Source: Ceratobasidium sp. AG-K
Taxonomy: Eukaryota; Basidiomycota; Agaricomycetes; Cantharellales; Ceratobasidiaceae
Assembly: GCA_037039685.1 (NCBI GenBank)
Contig: JAWNGF010000001.1
Location: 1,674,001-1,738,000, forward strand
Length of the DNA stretch: 64,000 nucleotides
Direction: 5' to 3'
Shown here: in pieces, positions 24,801 through 36,768 of the stretch
Numbering within the stretch: position 1 is the stretch's first letter
Layout: each line of letters opens with the position of its first letter
Translations under genes and position numbers: made by a program
Notes under the pieces: generated by a model
The model's input: only the letters and a program-made list of their open reading frames with translations
The model's database searches: none
What the model was told of the DNA's origin: nothing

Positions 24801-27800
24801 ATAAGTGCTCACCTCATTGAATACCTCGATACTGGCATGTCTAATGTAATATTTGGCGGCAATGAGGCCGAGATCGGTGATAATAAGATCTTCAGCTCGT
24901 TGGCTGATCATCCCACTGCTGGCCAGCTTTTTGGCCGCGCTCGTTACAAGATCCATTCTTCGTCCGCCAAGCTGAGGGTCATCCATAATCATTTCGCGGG
25001 TGATGCCTAGAATGGATAAGCTTTAAGCTAAGTGTGAATAATTAGTAAACCCACCGTAATGGGCGTGATTCCTGCGCATCCGAACAAAGAGGTATGTATA
25101 TCCAAGCCAAGACACCGCCTCTTGTAACGTCGCAACCGTTCCAAGCGCAATCTCAGCGTTGAGAGAGTCGATGAGGCCGGAAACCAGTCTTCAGAAGGTC
25201 ATTAGTGTTGATTTCGCTGGTAAATGTAACGAATAACGAACTTTGACTCGATCGGGTGCTAACAAGCACCAGGTCAGCTTACAAGGCAATTGGGGAACGC
25301 TATGCAACAAATACCTGTGACGTTATGACGTTGAGGTAGTGATCCAGCTTCTCTTCATTAGTGCAAATATACCCAACACCACTTGATTCCATGCCTGGGC
25401 GCCCGGCTCGTCCAAATATCTAAAATGTAGACCTTGTTAAAAGGAAGATCAATTCGCGGTACGAATCCCGGACCTGCAGCACGTCTAAAACTGATAGATC
25501 TACAAAGGCTCCTCGGTTGCTGTCGTAGACCTGGGTTCCCTTGATAATGACTATATGCGCATGAGCATTATTAAACCTGAAGCAAAAACGTCGACTGACC
25601 TGCGTGTGCTGGAAGATTCACACCCCACGCAAGTGTAGCCGTACAGCACAACACCTAGTGATAAGGTGAATAAGAGCAAGCACGTTTATTATAAACTTGA
25701 ATGCATGCCTTGATCGCCCGGGCCGCGAACATCTTCTCCATCATGTTTCTGTCTGATCGCAACATACCAGCGTGGTGAATTCCAAAGCCATCGTCAAACA
25801 ACTGCTTCATCTCTCTGTTCCTGGAGGCTGAAATCTCCCGACGGAAGAACTGATATTGTGGATGCTCCATGCATGAGAACTGCTCTAGGCAACCATCTTG
25901 GGTTGCTGCCTCCTTGAGAGCCAGAGCCGATTTAACAGTCTCCTTTCTCGCATGGACAAAAACCATCACTTGGTGCCCTTCTCGTACTAGCTCTGAAACC
26001 TTCTCGAAAGTTACTTCGTCTAGATTTTTCTTTGCCGCGGGACTTCCAGGCTTCCCCTTGATCCCCAAAAAGTGTTGCTCGAGCGGTACTGGCCTAAAAG
26101 AACTGTCAAAGTAGAACAACCCACGCTCCCGGTTTGCGCTTTGGAGGCGCTGTTAGCTGGCGTCAAGAAACTTGAGTATATGCTACTGACCCGACAAAAT
26201 CCGCAACGTCCACATAGTTAGGTAGCGTAGCGGATAATCCAACAACCCGAATCACCGATTGAGTGGACTCTACCTAGTTTAACGATATCAATGTCATGCA
26301 TATACTGTGGCAAACATACTGATGTCTTACCTGCCTGAGCGTTCTCGCGATAATCGTCTCAATTACAGCCCCACGTTCATCATTGAGCAAGTGGATTTCA
26401 TCGATAATCAGAAGCTTGATTTTCTACAATACCGACGTAGCTTAGGGGTCGTTTGCCAAGGGCGACTGTATTACTAACCGACGCAAGTTCGCCTTCTCCT
26501 GTGGCTTTCGCGTGACAACATCCCATTTTTCGGGGGTGGTGACAATTATTTGAGTCTCAGCGATCTCGGCCTTGGTCAACTGCATATCACCTACGGCCAA
26601 ATCAGTCAATTACTATGTTCATCCAAGCACGTAGACACACCTGTCAGTTCGCGGACATTGATTGCAAGCCAACTCAGTCGCCTCCCTAGTTTTCGAACGA
26701 TTTCTGCAGCCAGAGCTTTCATAGGCGCGCTACATACTGGTTAGCCCATGTATGTGTCCGTTGGGTGGATGCTCGTACACGTAGATAATTTTGAAAGCGT
26801 CTTTGTTGATCGAAGACGCTAGTCGTTTCGGGTCCGTTTTTGAATTCAAGTGTTGGTGGATTACACGAAGGATAGTCAACATGGCGACGTCGGTTTTGCC
26901 CTACAAATCACTCAGCAAGGCGCCGTACCGAAGTTTGCCACCATACAGCACCGGTGGGAGCTGTATGATCTTAGTTCAAGCCAAGACTCAAGGACACAAA
27001 TTATCCAACGTACCGCAGATGAGCATGTTTTCATTAGTCTTGTATGCCGTGGGGTACACGATTGACTGGATCCGATTGAGCGAGTTATAACCCTGTGAAT
27101 TAGTCTTGGTTAGTAATCTTTTACGATTTTACCAGCAAGTCGACCACGTACAGGGAAACACCCACTGGCCAACATATCAAGCTCATGCACAGGGACAAGT
27201 CTTTCATGGATTCTAGGTGGCACGGCTTTGGCAGGAGGTATTATAACCTCTTGGTATTGCTGGCCCGTCATAAGCAATCTAGGATTGTACTACTCAAGGG
27301 ATAGGCGACATTACCTCATATGTCGTGCGTTGGGTTCCGAGTGGTAACTGAAACTTTGAACCAAACATCGATAATACGTTGCCATGTGTGTTCGTGCTCG
27401 AGGTATAAACATGAGGGTAAACCGGACCACTGTCGATCTGTGGCCAGGTAAGGGAACGCCACGAATCCTTGATAAATTACATACCGCCACACCACTAAAT
27501 AACGGTCTTTCCTCGTTCGCACGCAAGCTCTCCGCAATTCGTTGCTTCGCCTCTTCCGCCGTGAACCTCACTCGTCCTTCGTCTAAGAGCATTCGTTCAA
27601 TCGGCTACGAGCGATGGCTTATATGCATGTACTCACCATCGTTAGCATCAAACTTTGCAAATTTCCTAGGTTTGAACGCCAAATTTTCAGTAGGAGTGGC
27701 TAAAGCATCAGAAAGCTTTACATAACAATTAGTACTTGTATGGGCAACTGGGATGGCTACTTACTATTCGCCCTACTTCGTGACGGTGCGACATGATTTG

Positions 27801-28344
27801 AACCACGAGTTCCATTTCGTCCATGCCAATGAGATCTAACATATAGTTGGAAACGTCGTTTTCTGGTCTATCTGATAGAAGATGCTCTCCCATCGAACGA
27901 GAAATGGCTGCAGGTGCGCATGACTTGACAAGGTGTAAGTTTAAATAAGACGGAACTAGTAATGAGCGCACCTATTCAAACTGTTGATAATCCTCTGTGC
28001 CTCGCTCGAGGTGGACCCAGTGCTAGCGGGATGTGACCCTGTTGCCTTGGCACGAAAATCATATACCGCTGAGACACCGCTCTCTTCAATATCAACGTCA
28101 TCTAGTTGGGCGATAGCTAATTATTGGAAAGGGTACATCAGTGAAGTTCGCATTCGAGCGGGTAAAGTACACGTACCAGGGTCTAAGTCGCCGACAGGAC
28201 TCTGGCTAGGTAAATGGGTGTTGAGGATACTTATGACACGAAGTGACAATCATCTGCCTACTTGGAAGTCTCCCAAAATCGGGTGGCCGCTTCTAGGACA
28301 GCCTGGTTGATGAGGGAGTGAGACAGATCAAGCCGTGAACTCAT
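21887..28344 (-). CDS. SLH1: Ski2-like RNA helicase Slh1/ASCC3, with degenerate second cassette
   Basis: Helicase of the ribosome-quality-control trigger complex (yeast Slh1, human ASCC3), which splits collided ribosomes. Start ATG at 28344-28342 ([20 protein letters not shown]). About two dozen short introns; estimated 1,650-1,700 residues, against 1,967 in yeast Slh1. N-terminal region with [20 protein letters not shown]. The first cassette is intact: APTGAGKTDVA (Walker A, split by an intron near 26901-26946), [31 protein letters not shown] and [25 protein letters not shown] favours Slh1 over Brr2. A Sec63/FN3 unit follows ([19 protein letters not shown]). The second cassette keeps GPTANGKST but has FESIES where DExH should be, and SRAIRYGS in place of GRAGRP. 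The protein stops after the winged helix ([12 protein letters not shown]), with no second Sec63 unit. Confidence 0.88.
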
Positions 28345-28498
28345 TATACGCCGAGTTCAATCAGACTGTTTGCAGTGGGTGCAAGCCACTTTCTTAGTCG
28401 TTGGGAAGCCAAGTCAGAAATGAACGCGCGCGGTAACATGGGTCGATTATGTAACCAATCAGTCAACCGGGTTGTATAGACGATACAAACTAGAGTAA

Positions 28499-29630
28499 CT
28501 ACAGCTCCTGTTTCTCCGCATGGGTCGGTTGAGGAACTGAAACCGGGGGCGGCGGACTCGCACCACGAACAGCAGCCGCTTTAGCTGCTTCGGCCCTATC
28601 AGCTGCTGCACGCTCCTCATTGCAGTGGACTGGCAACGGGCTCTCGGGGTCGATGGGTGGGTGCTGAACCCAGCCAACATGTCTGTACTTTTCATGCTTG
28701 GCAAAAAAGTTCTTCCAGTGTGCTAGTGACTGGGGCGTGGACCATTCAGTGATTGAATGAAACGCCAGTCGCAAACGCTAACCTTGAGCTCCTTTTCGTT
28801 CAGCCCTCTGATATCATGGGTTAGATGGGTTTGGAAGCAACCGGTGGTATATGCACGAGCCGCGTCCTTGCCAGCACTGTGTCGTACACTGAGTGAGAAC
28901 CAATAACGCAGTGCTCTATATCACTCACAAAGAACTATAAGACCCTCCTGGGCCGTAAATGCGGCGTCCCTCTGACACGTCGTAAACGTCACCATCAATC
29001 TAACGGACAATCAATAAGTTATAGCCCTAATGGGTTTCACGAGGGCTTACAGCAAGGTAAACCGGTTTCATAGGATCAGTTCCGTCAAATTTCGCCAGCT
29101 GGCTCTCGCTATACAATGTCTTTTGGGTCTGAGTCGAGCATTAGTACAAGCATATTGACGCCAGACAAGCAACTTACTGGCCACCAAGACCTGACATCAG
29201 TCAAACGGCCCTTCGCACCCCAAAGCAAGCTTCCCGTTACAACCTGGCCAGTCAAGGCAATCATGCCGATAATGACCAGAGTGGTCTTGATAATATCCCA
29301 GAGACTGAGTTTATTCTCGTCCTCCTCTTCCGGACCTCCGTCCTCGCCACGGGCAATCTTTTCTGCTCTGATCCGCTTACGTTCCTCCTTGGCCGCGAGA
29401 CGTTTTGCCTCTTCCTCTCTGTACTTTTGGTATCTAACATTGACGTCATTAGAGACAAGTAACGTGTGTGATAAAAGGACCCACGCAAGATATGGCTGAT
29501 TCGCCTTTTTCTGTGATACCAAACGGCCCTTGGAGTCCCTTTTCTTTGGGTTTCCATCCCTGTCAAACAGTTGCTCTTCGCCAGCCTGAGGCGCGGGTTG
29601 CTCTTCAGTGGGGTTCACAATGTCCGCCAT
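28499..29630 (-). CDS. Membrane-anchored cytochrome-b5-like heme/steroid-binding protein (MAPR family)
   Basis: Relative of PGRMC1 and yeast Dap1, heme-binding proteins that support sterol-pathway cytochromes P450. The N-terminus is charged (LFDRDGNPKKRDSKGR, then KRLAAKEERKRIRAEKIARG). One transmembrane helix follows (TTLVIIGMIALTGQVVTGSL), then the cytochrome-b5-like fold: TQKTLYSESQLAKFDGTDP, KPVYLA, IDGDVYDVSEGRRIYGPGG and AGKDAARAYTTGCF. The C-terminal tail is Pro/Ala-rich with HVGWVQHPPIDPESP. The tyrosine in the YGPGG loop is in the position used for axial heme contact in MAPR proteins. The N-terminal anchor plus long tail is the arrangement seen in many fungal MAPR proteins. Start is ATG at 29630-29628, stop at 28499. 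Introns near 28770-28800, 28850-28925, 29005-29050 and 29435-29483 were placed by eye. Confidence 0.85.
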
Positions 29631-29970
29631 GGCCCAAGATACACAGGGCGTCCAAGTTCAAAGAGTTAGGGGAGACCAAGATGTGGTTCAACACTCGGAA
29701 CAGCGCCGGCAAACGTGTCGACGTGGCTGATAGACTAATCGCGATGATGCAGAGTGGCACACATGGCCCACGTGATGAATGAGACGAAAATAAAACAGAT
29801 CACATTGGATAGCAAAAATTGTATGATACATAGAATTATTGGGAAAGAGTGTTATAGTGGCATAGTCCACGCTCTGGAGACAGGAAGAACATATCTAAGT
29901 TGAAGCAGCGCTACATGCATAGGATTGAAAGATAAAAACCAAAAGTGAGTTGAATCAGTTATCGCGCTTA
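29631..29970. other. Intergenic: MAPR promoter and KCS1 3' end
   Basis: About 340 bases between two minus-strand genes. It holds one CACGTG at 29769-29774, about 140 bases upstream of the MAPR start, and AT-rich sequence toward KCS1. No gene seen. Confidence 0.55.
29769..29774. promoter_or_regulatory. CACGTG E-box upstream of the MAPR gene
   Basis: CACGTG with AT following (CACGTGAT), about 140 bases upstream of the MAPR ATG on the minus strand. Same extended form as the proximal box at NUP120. Confidence 0.4.
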
Positions 29971-32900
29971 TCACGTCGATAACATGCCAGGATCAATCTC
30001 GTTATTGCCAGACCTGTGTGAGGTCCCGAAAATTTCGTCAAAGATTTGCTTGCCTTCCGTAGAGAGAGCAGGGAGCTGATCGATGCCTGAGCGCTGATCG
30101 CTATCGCGTGCGAGCTTATGGCGACGCGCACGTTCCTCGTTCCAGATAGCGCAAAGTTTGGACGATAAGTTCTTGATACCAAACAAAAACCCATAGTCGG
30201 GCTCTTCCGGACGATGGGGTGGGAAGCGAGCATAGAGTCGCCCAGAAGGATCGACAATGGTTCCGTAGCCTTTATCCTGCTCATCATCGTGCTCCGGCGG
30301 AACGACCGTGATCTCCTTGCCAGTGATTGTATGCGCAAAATCGACCAGCCGGATGTTAACCTCGCCCCGTTTACGCTTGTCGTGGCTCGTTCGTTTGGTG
30401 GGTGGTCCATCTAGAACGTCTTCGCTCGCCGTGCGTCGCAGCGTCCTCCTCGTCGTGTTGGTCTCGGCGAGCCGGCCGTTTTCCCGGTCCAAAGACTCTC
30501 CCCGCTTGGTGCGTGATGAGGGGTTCTCGGATGCGGCCCGAATATAAGCATCTTGCGCATCCCGATCTCCGTCGTAGATGAACAGCAAACTGCATCCATA
30601 GAACCGATAACCCTTGAGCCGATGTATAATCCGAGCAAGCGCATAGAGCTTCTGGAGCAGAGGCGGAATATGATACACCAAAAGGCGCTCGCCATCGTGA
30701 AAGAACGACCCAAGCGCATGTTGGAAATCCTCGGTTCGAATCTCGCGCCCAGTATACTTGTTTTGAGTGACGTACGACTGGGTTTGCGTGTTCCAGACCT
30801 GCTCCACAGTCAGCACGTGTATGCACGGCACGCTTGGCACTTACCTGCATCCCACAAACGCGGACACCAAGCGTACGGCTCGTCGTCCGGTCGCACTTTT
30901 TGCGTTGGCTCTTCTTCTTGGCCGCGGTGGCGTCGACACCATACTGCCGAGTTCCCATCTTGAGATCAAGCACCGATGGATTCTTGAGGCGCCCAGTCAA
31001 GTCTTCCAGTAGAATAAAGTGTTCCTGACGAGTAATTGGTGGCTGGAGCAGCGAATGCTGAGGCGAAGGCGGAGTTGTCGACTCAGGAATGTTGGGCTGC
31101 ATATGCGGTAGAGATTCCGGCGCAGAAGTCCCGACGAGGCGCGAGCGCGACGGACCTAGACTCCGACTACGGCTCCTCAACACACGCACAGTCTGGTCCT
31201 TGGCGTCAGCGGAAACAGGATCTTGATGATAATCGTCCTCGAGCGTAAACATGCTAATGGAATCGGACCGACCGCGTTTGGCCTCTGGCTCTCGCTGCTG
31301 TTCGGGAGACGGCTTGGTGGGTGCCTGGGTGTTTATCAACCCATCGCTCTGTACCCTCCGCAGGGCCGACGAGGTAGCGACCGCAGATAGCACCGGCTGC
31401 GTGGCCGTGCTCTCGTTCGACATGCGTGGTTCGTCGTCCTCCAAGCGTCTGCGACGGAACCGGCTCCGGCGTTTGAGGCGCCCTGCAGCTGCCTCGCTCT
31501 CGCCATCCGCTACATCTCCCTCGTCCTCGGTTCGGGTCCCACGGAACGACGAGGCCCTGCGTTGAAACTTCTTCAAGACCTCTTTGAAAATGTGGTCCTT
31601 GAGCCGAGTATTGACAGTGGTGAAACCCTTGCCGTCGAAACAACGCGACTCGGGCGAAGTACGTCCGATGTGGCCAAAATGCGGGGAACAGTGGCGCAAG
31701 AAAGAGGGGCGAATAGTGTCCATGCTGTTCTCTCCCGGTGAATCCTCCATCGATGCTGACAGGTGTGGAGGGAGTGAGCGAATGCCAATGTGTTGATCAG
31801 GGGAATTGGCGGGGGTGGGTGCGTCTCTGTCAAGAGAGCTTCCTCGTTCGGTTGGGGGCACGAATTGCTTAGACAGTGGGCTTGACACCAAGCTCCCTGC
31901 ATGGCTGGTCTGCAGTCCAGAAGTGACGAGCGAAGGCTTGGCGATGGGGCTGCCAAATGGGAGCTCGGGCGTAGATTCGGAGGCCCTACCCACGCGACCC
32001 ATGGCATCTACCGAGCTAGTACTGGAATGAGCGCGTAGGGCTCCATTGCGTCGGAACATCCACATCGGCATCATGTGCGTATTATGATCGAGCGCCACCT
32101 CGGGCAGCTCGTCATCTGTGGAGTGGGCCGCATCGAGGTTGGACCGAATGACGGGTGACCCTGCCGAGGACGCCTTGTGAACGGGCGGGCGGGTGGGGGA
32201 TACGGAATGGTTGGTATCGGTTGCGCTCTCGAGCTGGTCGGAAATGAGCGCTGGAGTGGGAGGATGTGATGGACGACGTGTGCGACGGTAGTTGACAAGC
32301 ATGACCCCGAGATAACGCGGAATGAAGCCCAGTAGAGGAGGGGCATCTCTTTCCACCGCTTCATAGAACAAGTTCTCTCGACTAACCAATGGCTACAAAG
32401 GACTCATTTAGCATGTAATATCCTAAGTGGGCAATTAAATCACCTTGCAAACAGCGCGTTTTGTAAACTTGTAGATGGCGCTGTGGCCACCGACCTGGTT
32501 CCGAAAGGGCCGGAGAGGGACCGACGGCAGAGAACCCTCGAGGTTCATCGATTCAAACTCGTCACGTAGACCGGCATCGGAATTGCCATTCCTGTCCTCG
32601 TCGTCAGAGACATCACCATACTCAGGATTTTCAACCAATGAATCGGATGTGCCCGTGGGACGCGATCGAGATAGCGTCGACAGGTCGGAATAGCTCGACG
32701 CCATGGAAGTAGTTTCCCATTCAGACGAATCAGAATACAGAGCATATGGACTAGCACGCGAGGGTGGGGTGGGAACGGGAGATGCGGCGATGGGACTGGA
32801 AGTTAATTGAGTGTGTTTGGTAGGAGTGGAATCTTGGGGGTGCTCGGTGGTCGTTGGAGTCTTGACGGATGGCTTGGCAGGCAAATCGAGAATGACAGAG

Positions 32901-34189
32901 GTGTTCGAGATTGTTGGGACTTTATTTGCGGAGCTTGCGCGAGATACGGACAAACGTGGGCGGGAAGATCGGGCTGTAGAAGCAGGGGTCGGGCCGGAAT
33001 CCCCTCTTCTGACTACAGGCGAGATGGAAGGACGGCGGTTCGGGCGGGGAGTGGTAGGTGCTTGTTGAGATTGAGCTTGTTGGTCGGCACGAGAGGTTGG
33101 AGTTGTGGATATGCATGTCTCGTTGGTCGAGTCGTCGTGAGAATGCGCACTCGCGGCGGTAGGCGAGGGAATCGGGATTCCCCGAACAGGCGACTCTCGC
33201 CTAGGACTCCAGCCGACCCGCGAAGACTCGGGGCTGCGACTGGCGCTCGCGCTGCTCTCAAACACAGGTGGAAGATTGTCATCGGAGCGCTGCCAGCTAC
33301 GACCGCGAGGGTCATCTTCGAATATGTCGTCGAACGAGATGCCTGGGCCATCCAGAGAACCGCTTCGGGATTCGGAGCTGTCGGTCGCTTGAACAGCACC
33401 CTTCAATTCCTGGAGATTTGCCCGATCGAGGGCAAACGACTTGGTACGCTGAGATGGCTTCCGATCGGGCCAGTCAGCACGAGAGACAAACTGAGCCTCG
33501 CGAACCTCTTCTAGCCCATTGCTTGAGCACAGCGGAGGTGAAACAATGGTCTGGGCCTTGCCTTTAATAGTCGAAGCTCTGTGGCAGTCGGCAGTTGTAT
33601 GGTGCTCGATAGAGACAGACGCAATCTCGACCTCCTTGGGCCCAGCCGATGTCTCTTTGAACAACTGCAGTGACTGGGCAACTTTACGTCCAATGCCGGC
33701 AGACGCAGAAGCCGACGGGCGGTCGTCTCGGGAACGGGTAGGAGTGAGCGCTGACGAGCTGCTGCTGGACGATGGCGAGACAGAGCGACGATGGCGCCTA
33801 CGCTCAGGGGACGCAAGGGGGTCGGGGGAGGGCATGGTCAGCGGCCCAAAGCCAGGCGGGTTGACGGGACTTCTCTGCCGCCCTTGGACACCTCCGGGTA
33901 TTACGGCACCGCTGTCTTCGCGCTTGTGTGTTTCCTCGTCGGATGACACATCGCTGTTGGGGAACCTCCCTAGCAGCCCTGCGCGTCGGGCATGGAACGA
34001 GTTGGTCACCCTGTGAGACTGGGAACGCCGGTTGGGTGGAGAGTTGGACTGCGCAGGAAAAGACGGGTTGCGCCGTTTCTCTCGTTCTCTGAGTGCCTTA
34101 TTGAGTGGGTTATCATTGGAAGGCGATGTGCTCGAGGAAGGATATGGTACTTTTGGTGGGGAAGAAATGATAGAAGTGGAGCCGTTCAT
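29971..34189 (-). CDS. KCS1: Inositol hexakisphosphate kinase Kcs1
   Basis: Makes the pyrophosphate inositol 5-PP-IP5 (IP7) from IP6; product signals phosphate status. About 1,370 residues in three large exons; introns near 32390-32441 and 30785-30843. The N-terminal half (MNGSTSIISSPPKVPYPSSS onward) is Ser/Pro-rich and disordered. The kinase fold begins at QVGGHSAIYKFTKRAVCKPL and continues ENLFYEAVERDAPPLLGFIP, RYLGVMLVNYRR. A disordered Ser/Arg-rich insert of about 370 residues separates this from the signature PSVLDLKMGTRQYG (the PxxxDxKxG motif that binds inositol phosphate), with a basic KKKSQRKKCDR after it. Later motifs: YRFYGCSLLFIYDGD (SLL variant of the IPK SSLL motif) and VNIRLVDFAHT, the metal-binding DFAHT. 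All key motifs are intact. Confidence 0.93.
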
Positions 34190-34886
34190 CTTGTCTGCAA
34201 ATTATTGTTATTGATTTTTATCCCTCGGCCCTCCCTCGACGCAACCTACCGATTCTATCACAATTACTGCGAGCACATGAGAGGGAGGTGTGAATACTGG
34301 TCGTGGTGACGGTCAGAAAGAAGTCCTACCAATTACACACTCTTTGGACCCACGTTGGATGGCTCAGCTTACGTCACCGGCTATGGCTCTGTTTTACAAA
34401 GCAACGATACGAGCAGGGGGAGTCTAGAGCAAACAGGTTTCGAGCGGCAGAGGCAAGAGGGACCCCTGCATTATAAACCATCCGCCTGGGTCTCTCGTTC
34501 CACCAATCCGGCGCAATTTAGCGAAGCGAGTTTGGTCCATTTTACGGCGTCGCTAACCCCGTGTGGCGCACATGCACAAACCGCCCTTGTCTTTCTCTCG
34601 CCCGTCAGTGGTCAGTCTACAAACGTGCCTTCAGTGTTCTACGATCCTTGGCCTTATCATGTCTATGCTTGGTCTCGTACACGTGCTATCAAATATCACA
34701 TCCTGAGACGTTTTACTCAAATCAACCTGTCGGAAATTTCCCTCTCTTCAAGGGTTCTTCTCATGCACACCGATATTCGCGCGCGAGACGTTCGGTTTCT
34801 GACCATTTATCTAACTTCGTACGGCTACTCTGTTCTTCTTACCCCGCTTGTTATATATGGAACATTGAATGCTACCGGGTACACTC
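34190..34886. other. Intergenic upstream of KCS1
   Basis: About 700 bases. Long open frames exist on the plus strand (34355-35068 and 34561-34995) but overlap each other in different frames and show no recognisable content, so I regard this as promoter sequence. A TATATA run at about 34852-34857 precedes the doubtful small gene at 34887. Confidence 0.5.
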
Positions 34887-35297
34887 ATGGCTGTGTCTGC
34901 GAGTCCACGAGCGAGAAACACCCCGTCCAATGTCCTCGAACTGGGGTCGCCCATCGGCTCTGGATCTCAGAGCACCCCTTTATTGGATCACTTGATCTTG
35001 GGATCAACGTAAGTATCTGGGTACACTACTCATTCGGCACTGCGCTCGGCCGGCCCAGAATCCCATAGCAAGGATTTCGTTCGGGCTGAGCCTGGGGAGT
35101 GCCTGGGGCCACCGTACAATGAGTATTGTATATGAACTCCGTCGAGGAGTGCCGGTGTGACCGCCACCGCGTCACTGATGTTCAGAAGGCCCAAGCAACG
35201 CCCTGCTGGTATGACCTCAATGATGACAGCGATGCGCATGACCACTAGCCCTTGGCCTCGCATACCACCCTCCCCATCCCACAGAGCAGACGTTTGA
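34887..35297 (+). CDS. Possible small protein gene, 92 residues, function unknown
   Basis: Proposed from splicing logic only. ATG at 34887 starts MAVSASPRARNTPSNVLELG; the exon ends at 35008 with a perfect GTAAGT donor. The second exon 35069-35113 and third 35186-35297 keep a single frame (intron lengths 60 and 72), giving FVRAEPGECLGPP and a Met/Thr/Pro-rich tail, with stop TGA at 35295-35297. A TATATA run lies about 30 bases upstream. No family recognised and composition is unremarkable, so it may be an artefact or the 5' part of a longer gene. Confidence 0.33.
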
Positions 35298-35767
35298 CCG
35301 CCTAGGCCGGAACATGCGCCAATTGTTCACGCGCTAAATTGAGTGGATTTGGCCACTTGATCCGGACTATTGCAGTTGAAAATGTAAGATTGTGGGGCGT
35401 TAGGCTGTTGACTTGATGGACAGCTCAAAAACTCTAGCCACTGCACGAAAACTCTATAGTCTCTCATTTGGGAGCCAAGTGACTTTCATCCCGGCGCATC
35501 GATGATCTCCAATAGCAATCGATGACAGAACTGACATCCTCGTCTACCCGACTGATAGACTCGGCTCATTTCATTTGAACAAAAGTTTTACAGCCGGTTA
35601 TGCCCTAAATCCTACTCGAGTCAGAGGAAGGCCGAGACAAAATGCCTCTAATTTGAAGACAATGCCTGGTCCTACTCAGTCCCACTTTTCTGGGCGCTTA
35701 ATCGCCGATCACTGGCCCATCAAGGAACTCGATCAAACGGTTGGCGATCGTCTCCCCACACCCAGCA
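35298..35767. other. Intergenic upstream of the isochorismatase-family gene
   Basis: About 470 bases with no supported coding frame and no repeat that I can see; presumably promoter of the next gene. Confidence 0.5.
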
Positions 35768-36743
35768 ATGTCAGTTGCCAGCGCTTTGCGCGCCGTCAAA
35801 GTTAACCCAGCCAGGACGGCCTTTTTCGTTTGCGATCTACAGGACCGAATTCGTACGTCTTGTAGGTTTTAGCGCCGGATGTGGGTTTCAGGCTGACTTG
35901 ATGAATGCAGGGGGTGTGATTTGGAAGTTTGATGATGTTGTTTATACGAGCAATAAAATGCTCAAAATGGCCAAGGTCGGTCGGGAAGAAGTTGTTTTTG
36001 AATTTGGAGCTGAGTGTCGGGGATAGATCCTTAACGTCCCAGTTCTCACGACCGAACAGCATCCTCGCGGTGAGTTTGGCGTCAATGAAACGTCCGTATA
36101 CTTATCATCTTGTTATCAACAGTATTCGGAGGCACGGTTCAAGAACTTCAGTATGAGCATCTCGGGAGTTTAGACCTGGGAAAGTTTGCAAAAACCAAGT
36201 CGGTTGCGTTTACCCGCCAGTCATAACCTACCATTCAACCACTTGAACAGATTCTCCATGATTACACCCGAGGTCGAAGAACTAGTACGCAATCAACAAA
36301 TCAACGGGGTAGTACTCATGGGTATCGAGGTGCGCACGTGTGAACGTATCTTATCGTGGGCTTGTCTTAAGTATTTATTACCAAGGCACAAATTTGTATT
36401 ACACAAACAGCCATCGACCTGCTGAAACTTGGCGTAGACGTCCACGTACTCGCCGACGGCGTTTCCTCGTGCAATCGTGAAGAAATTCCCTGGGCGCTGG
36501 CGCGGATGCGTCAGGCGGGTGCTCAAATTACGACCAGCGAGAGTATGCTTTATCAGCTGATCGGTAGGTGACACCCTCGGTGTGGGGGTATCTCGGGCTT
36601 ACAAAGGTCGGCATTTAACAGGTGATGCGTCGGGACCGTCCTTCCGTGCCTTTGGCGCTGCGATGAAGGAGGAGAGAGAGAAGAGCAAGCAGGTGTTGAC
36701 TTCGCTGTTGGGCGAAGGTTCCTTGACAACTCCGGTTGCATAG
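35768..36743 (+). CDS. Isochorismatase-family (cysteine) hydrolase, ISOC1/ISOC2-like
   Basis: Small alpha/beta cysteine hydrolase. Seven short exons join in frame: MSVASALRAVKVNPARTAFF, VCDLQDRIR (catalytic Asp), KFDDVVYTSNKMLKMAK, ILNVPVLTTEQHPR, VFGGTVQELQ, KFSMITPEVEEL (catalytic Lys in the TKFSM segment), then GVVLMGIEAQICITQTAIDL with the nucleophilic Cys. The rest, DVHVLADGVSSCNREEIPWA and LARMRQAGAQITTSESMLYQ, matches animal ISOC1/ISOC2 rather than bacterial isochorismatases. About 200 residues, the usual length. First intron 35853-35910. The Asp-Lys-Cys triad is complete. The substrate is unknown for this subgroup; no isochorismate pathway genes are nearby. Confidence 0.9.
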
Positions 36744-36768
36744 ATGTATGATAATCTATACGTACAAC

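Noticed and set aside
34355..35068. 237-residue open frame on the plus strand
   Set aside because: Overlaps another long frame, contains no recognisable domain, and reads through a better-supported exon/intron structure in another frame.
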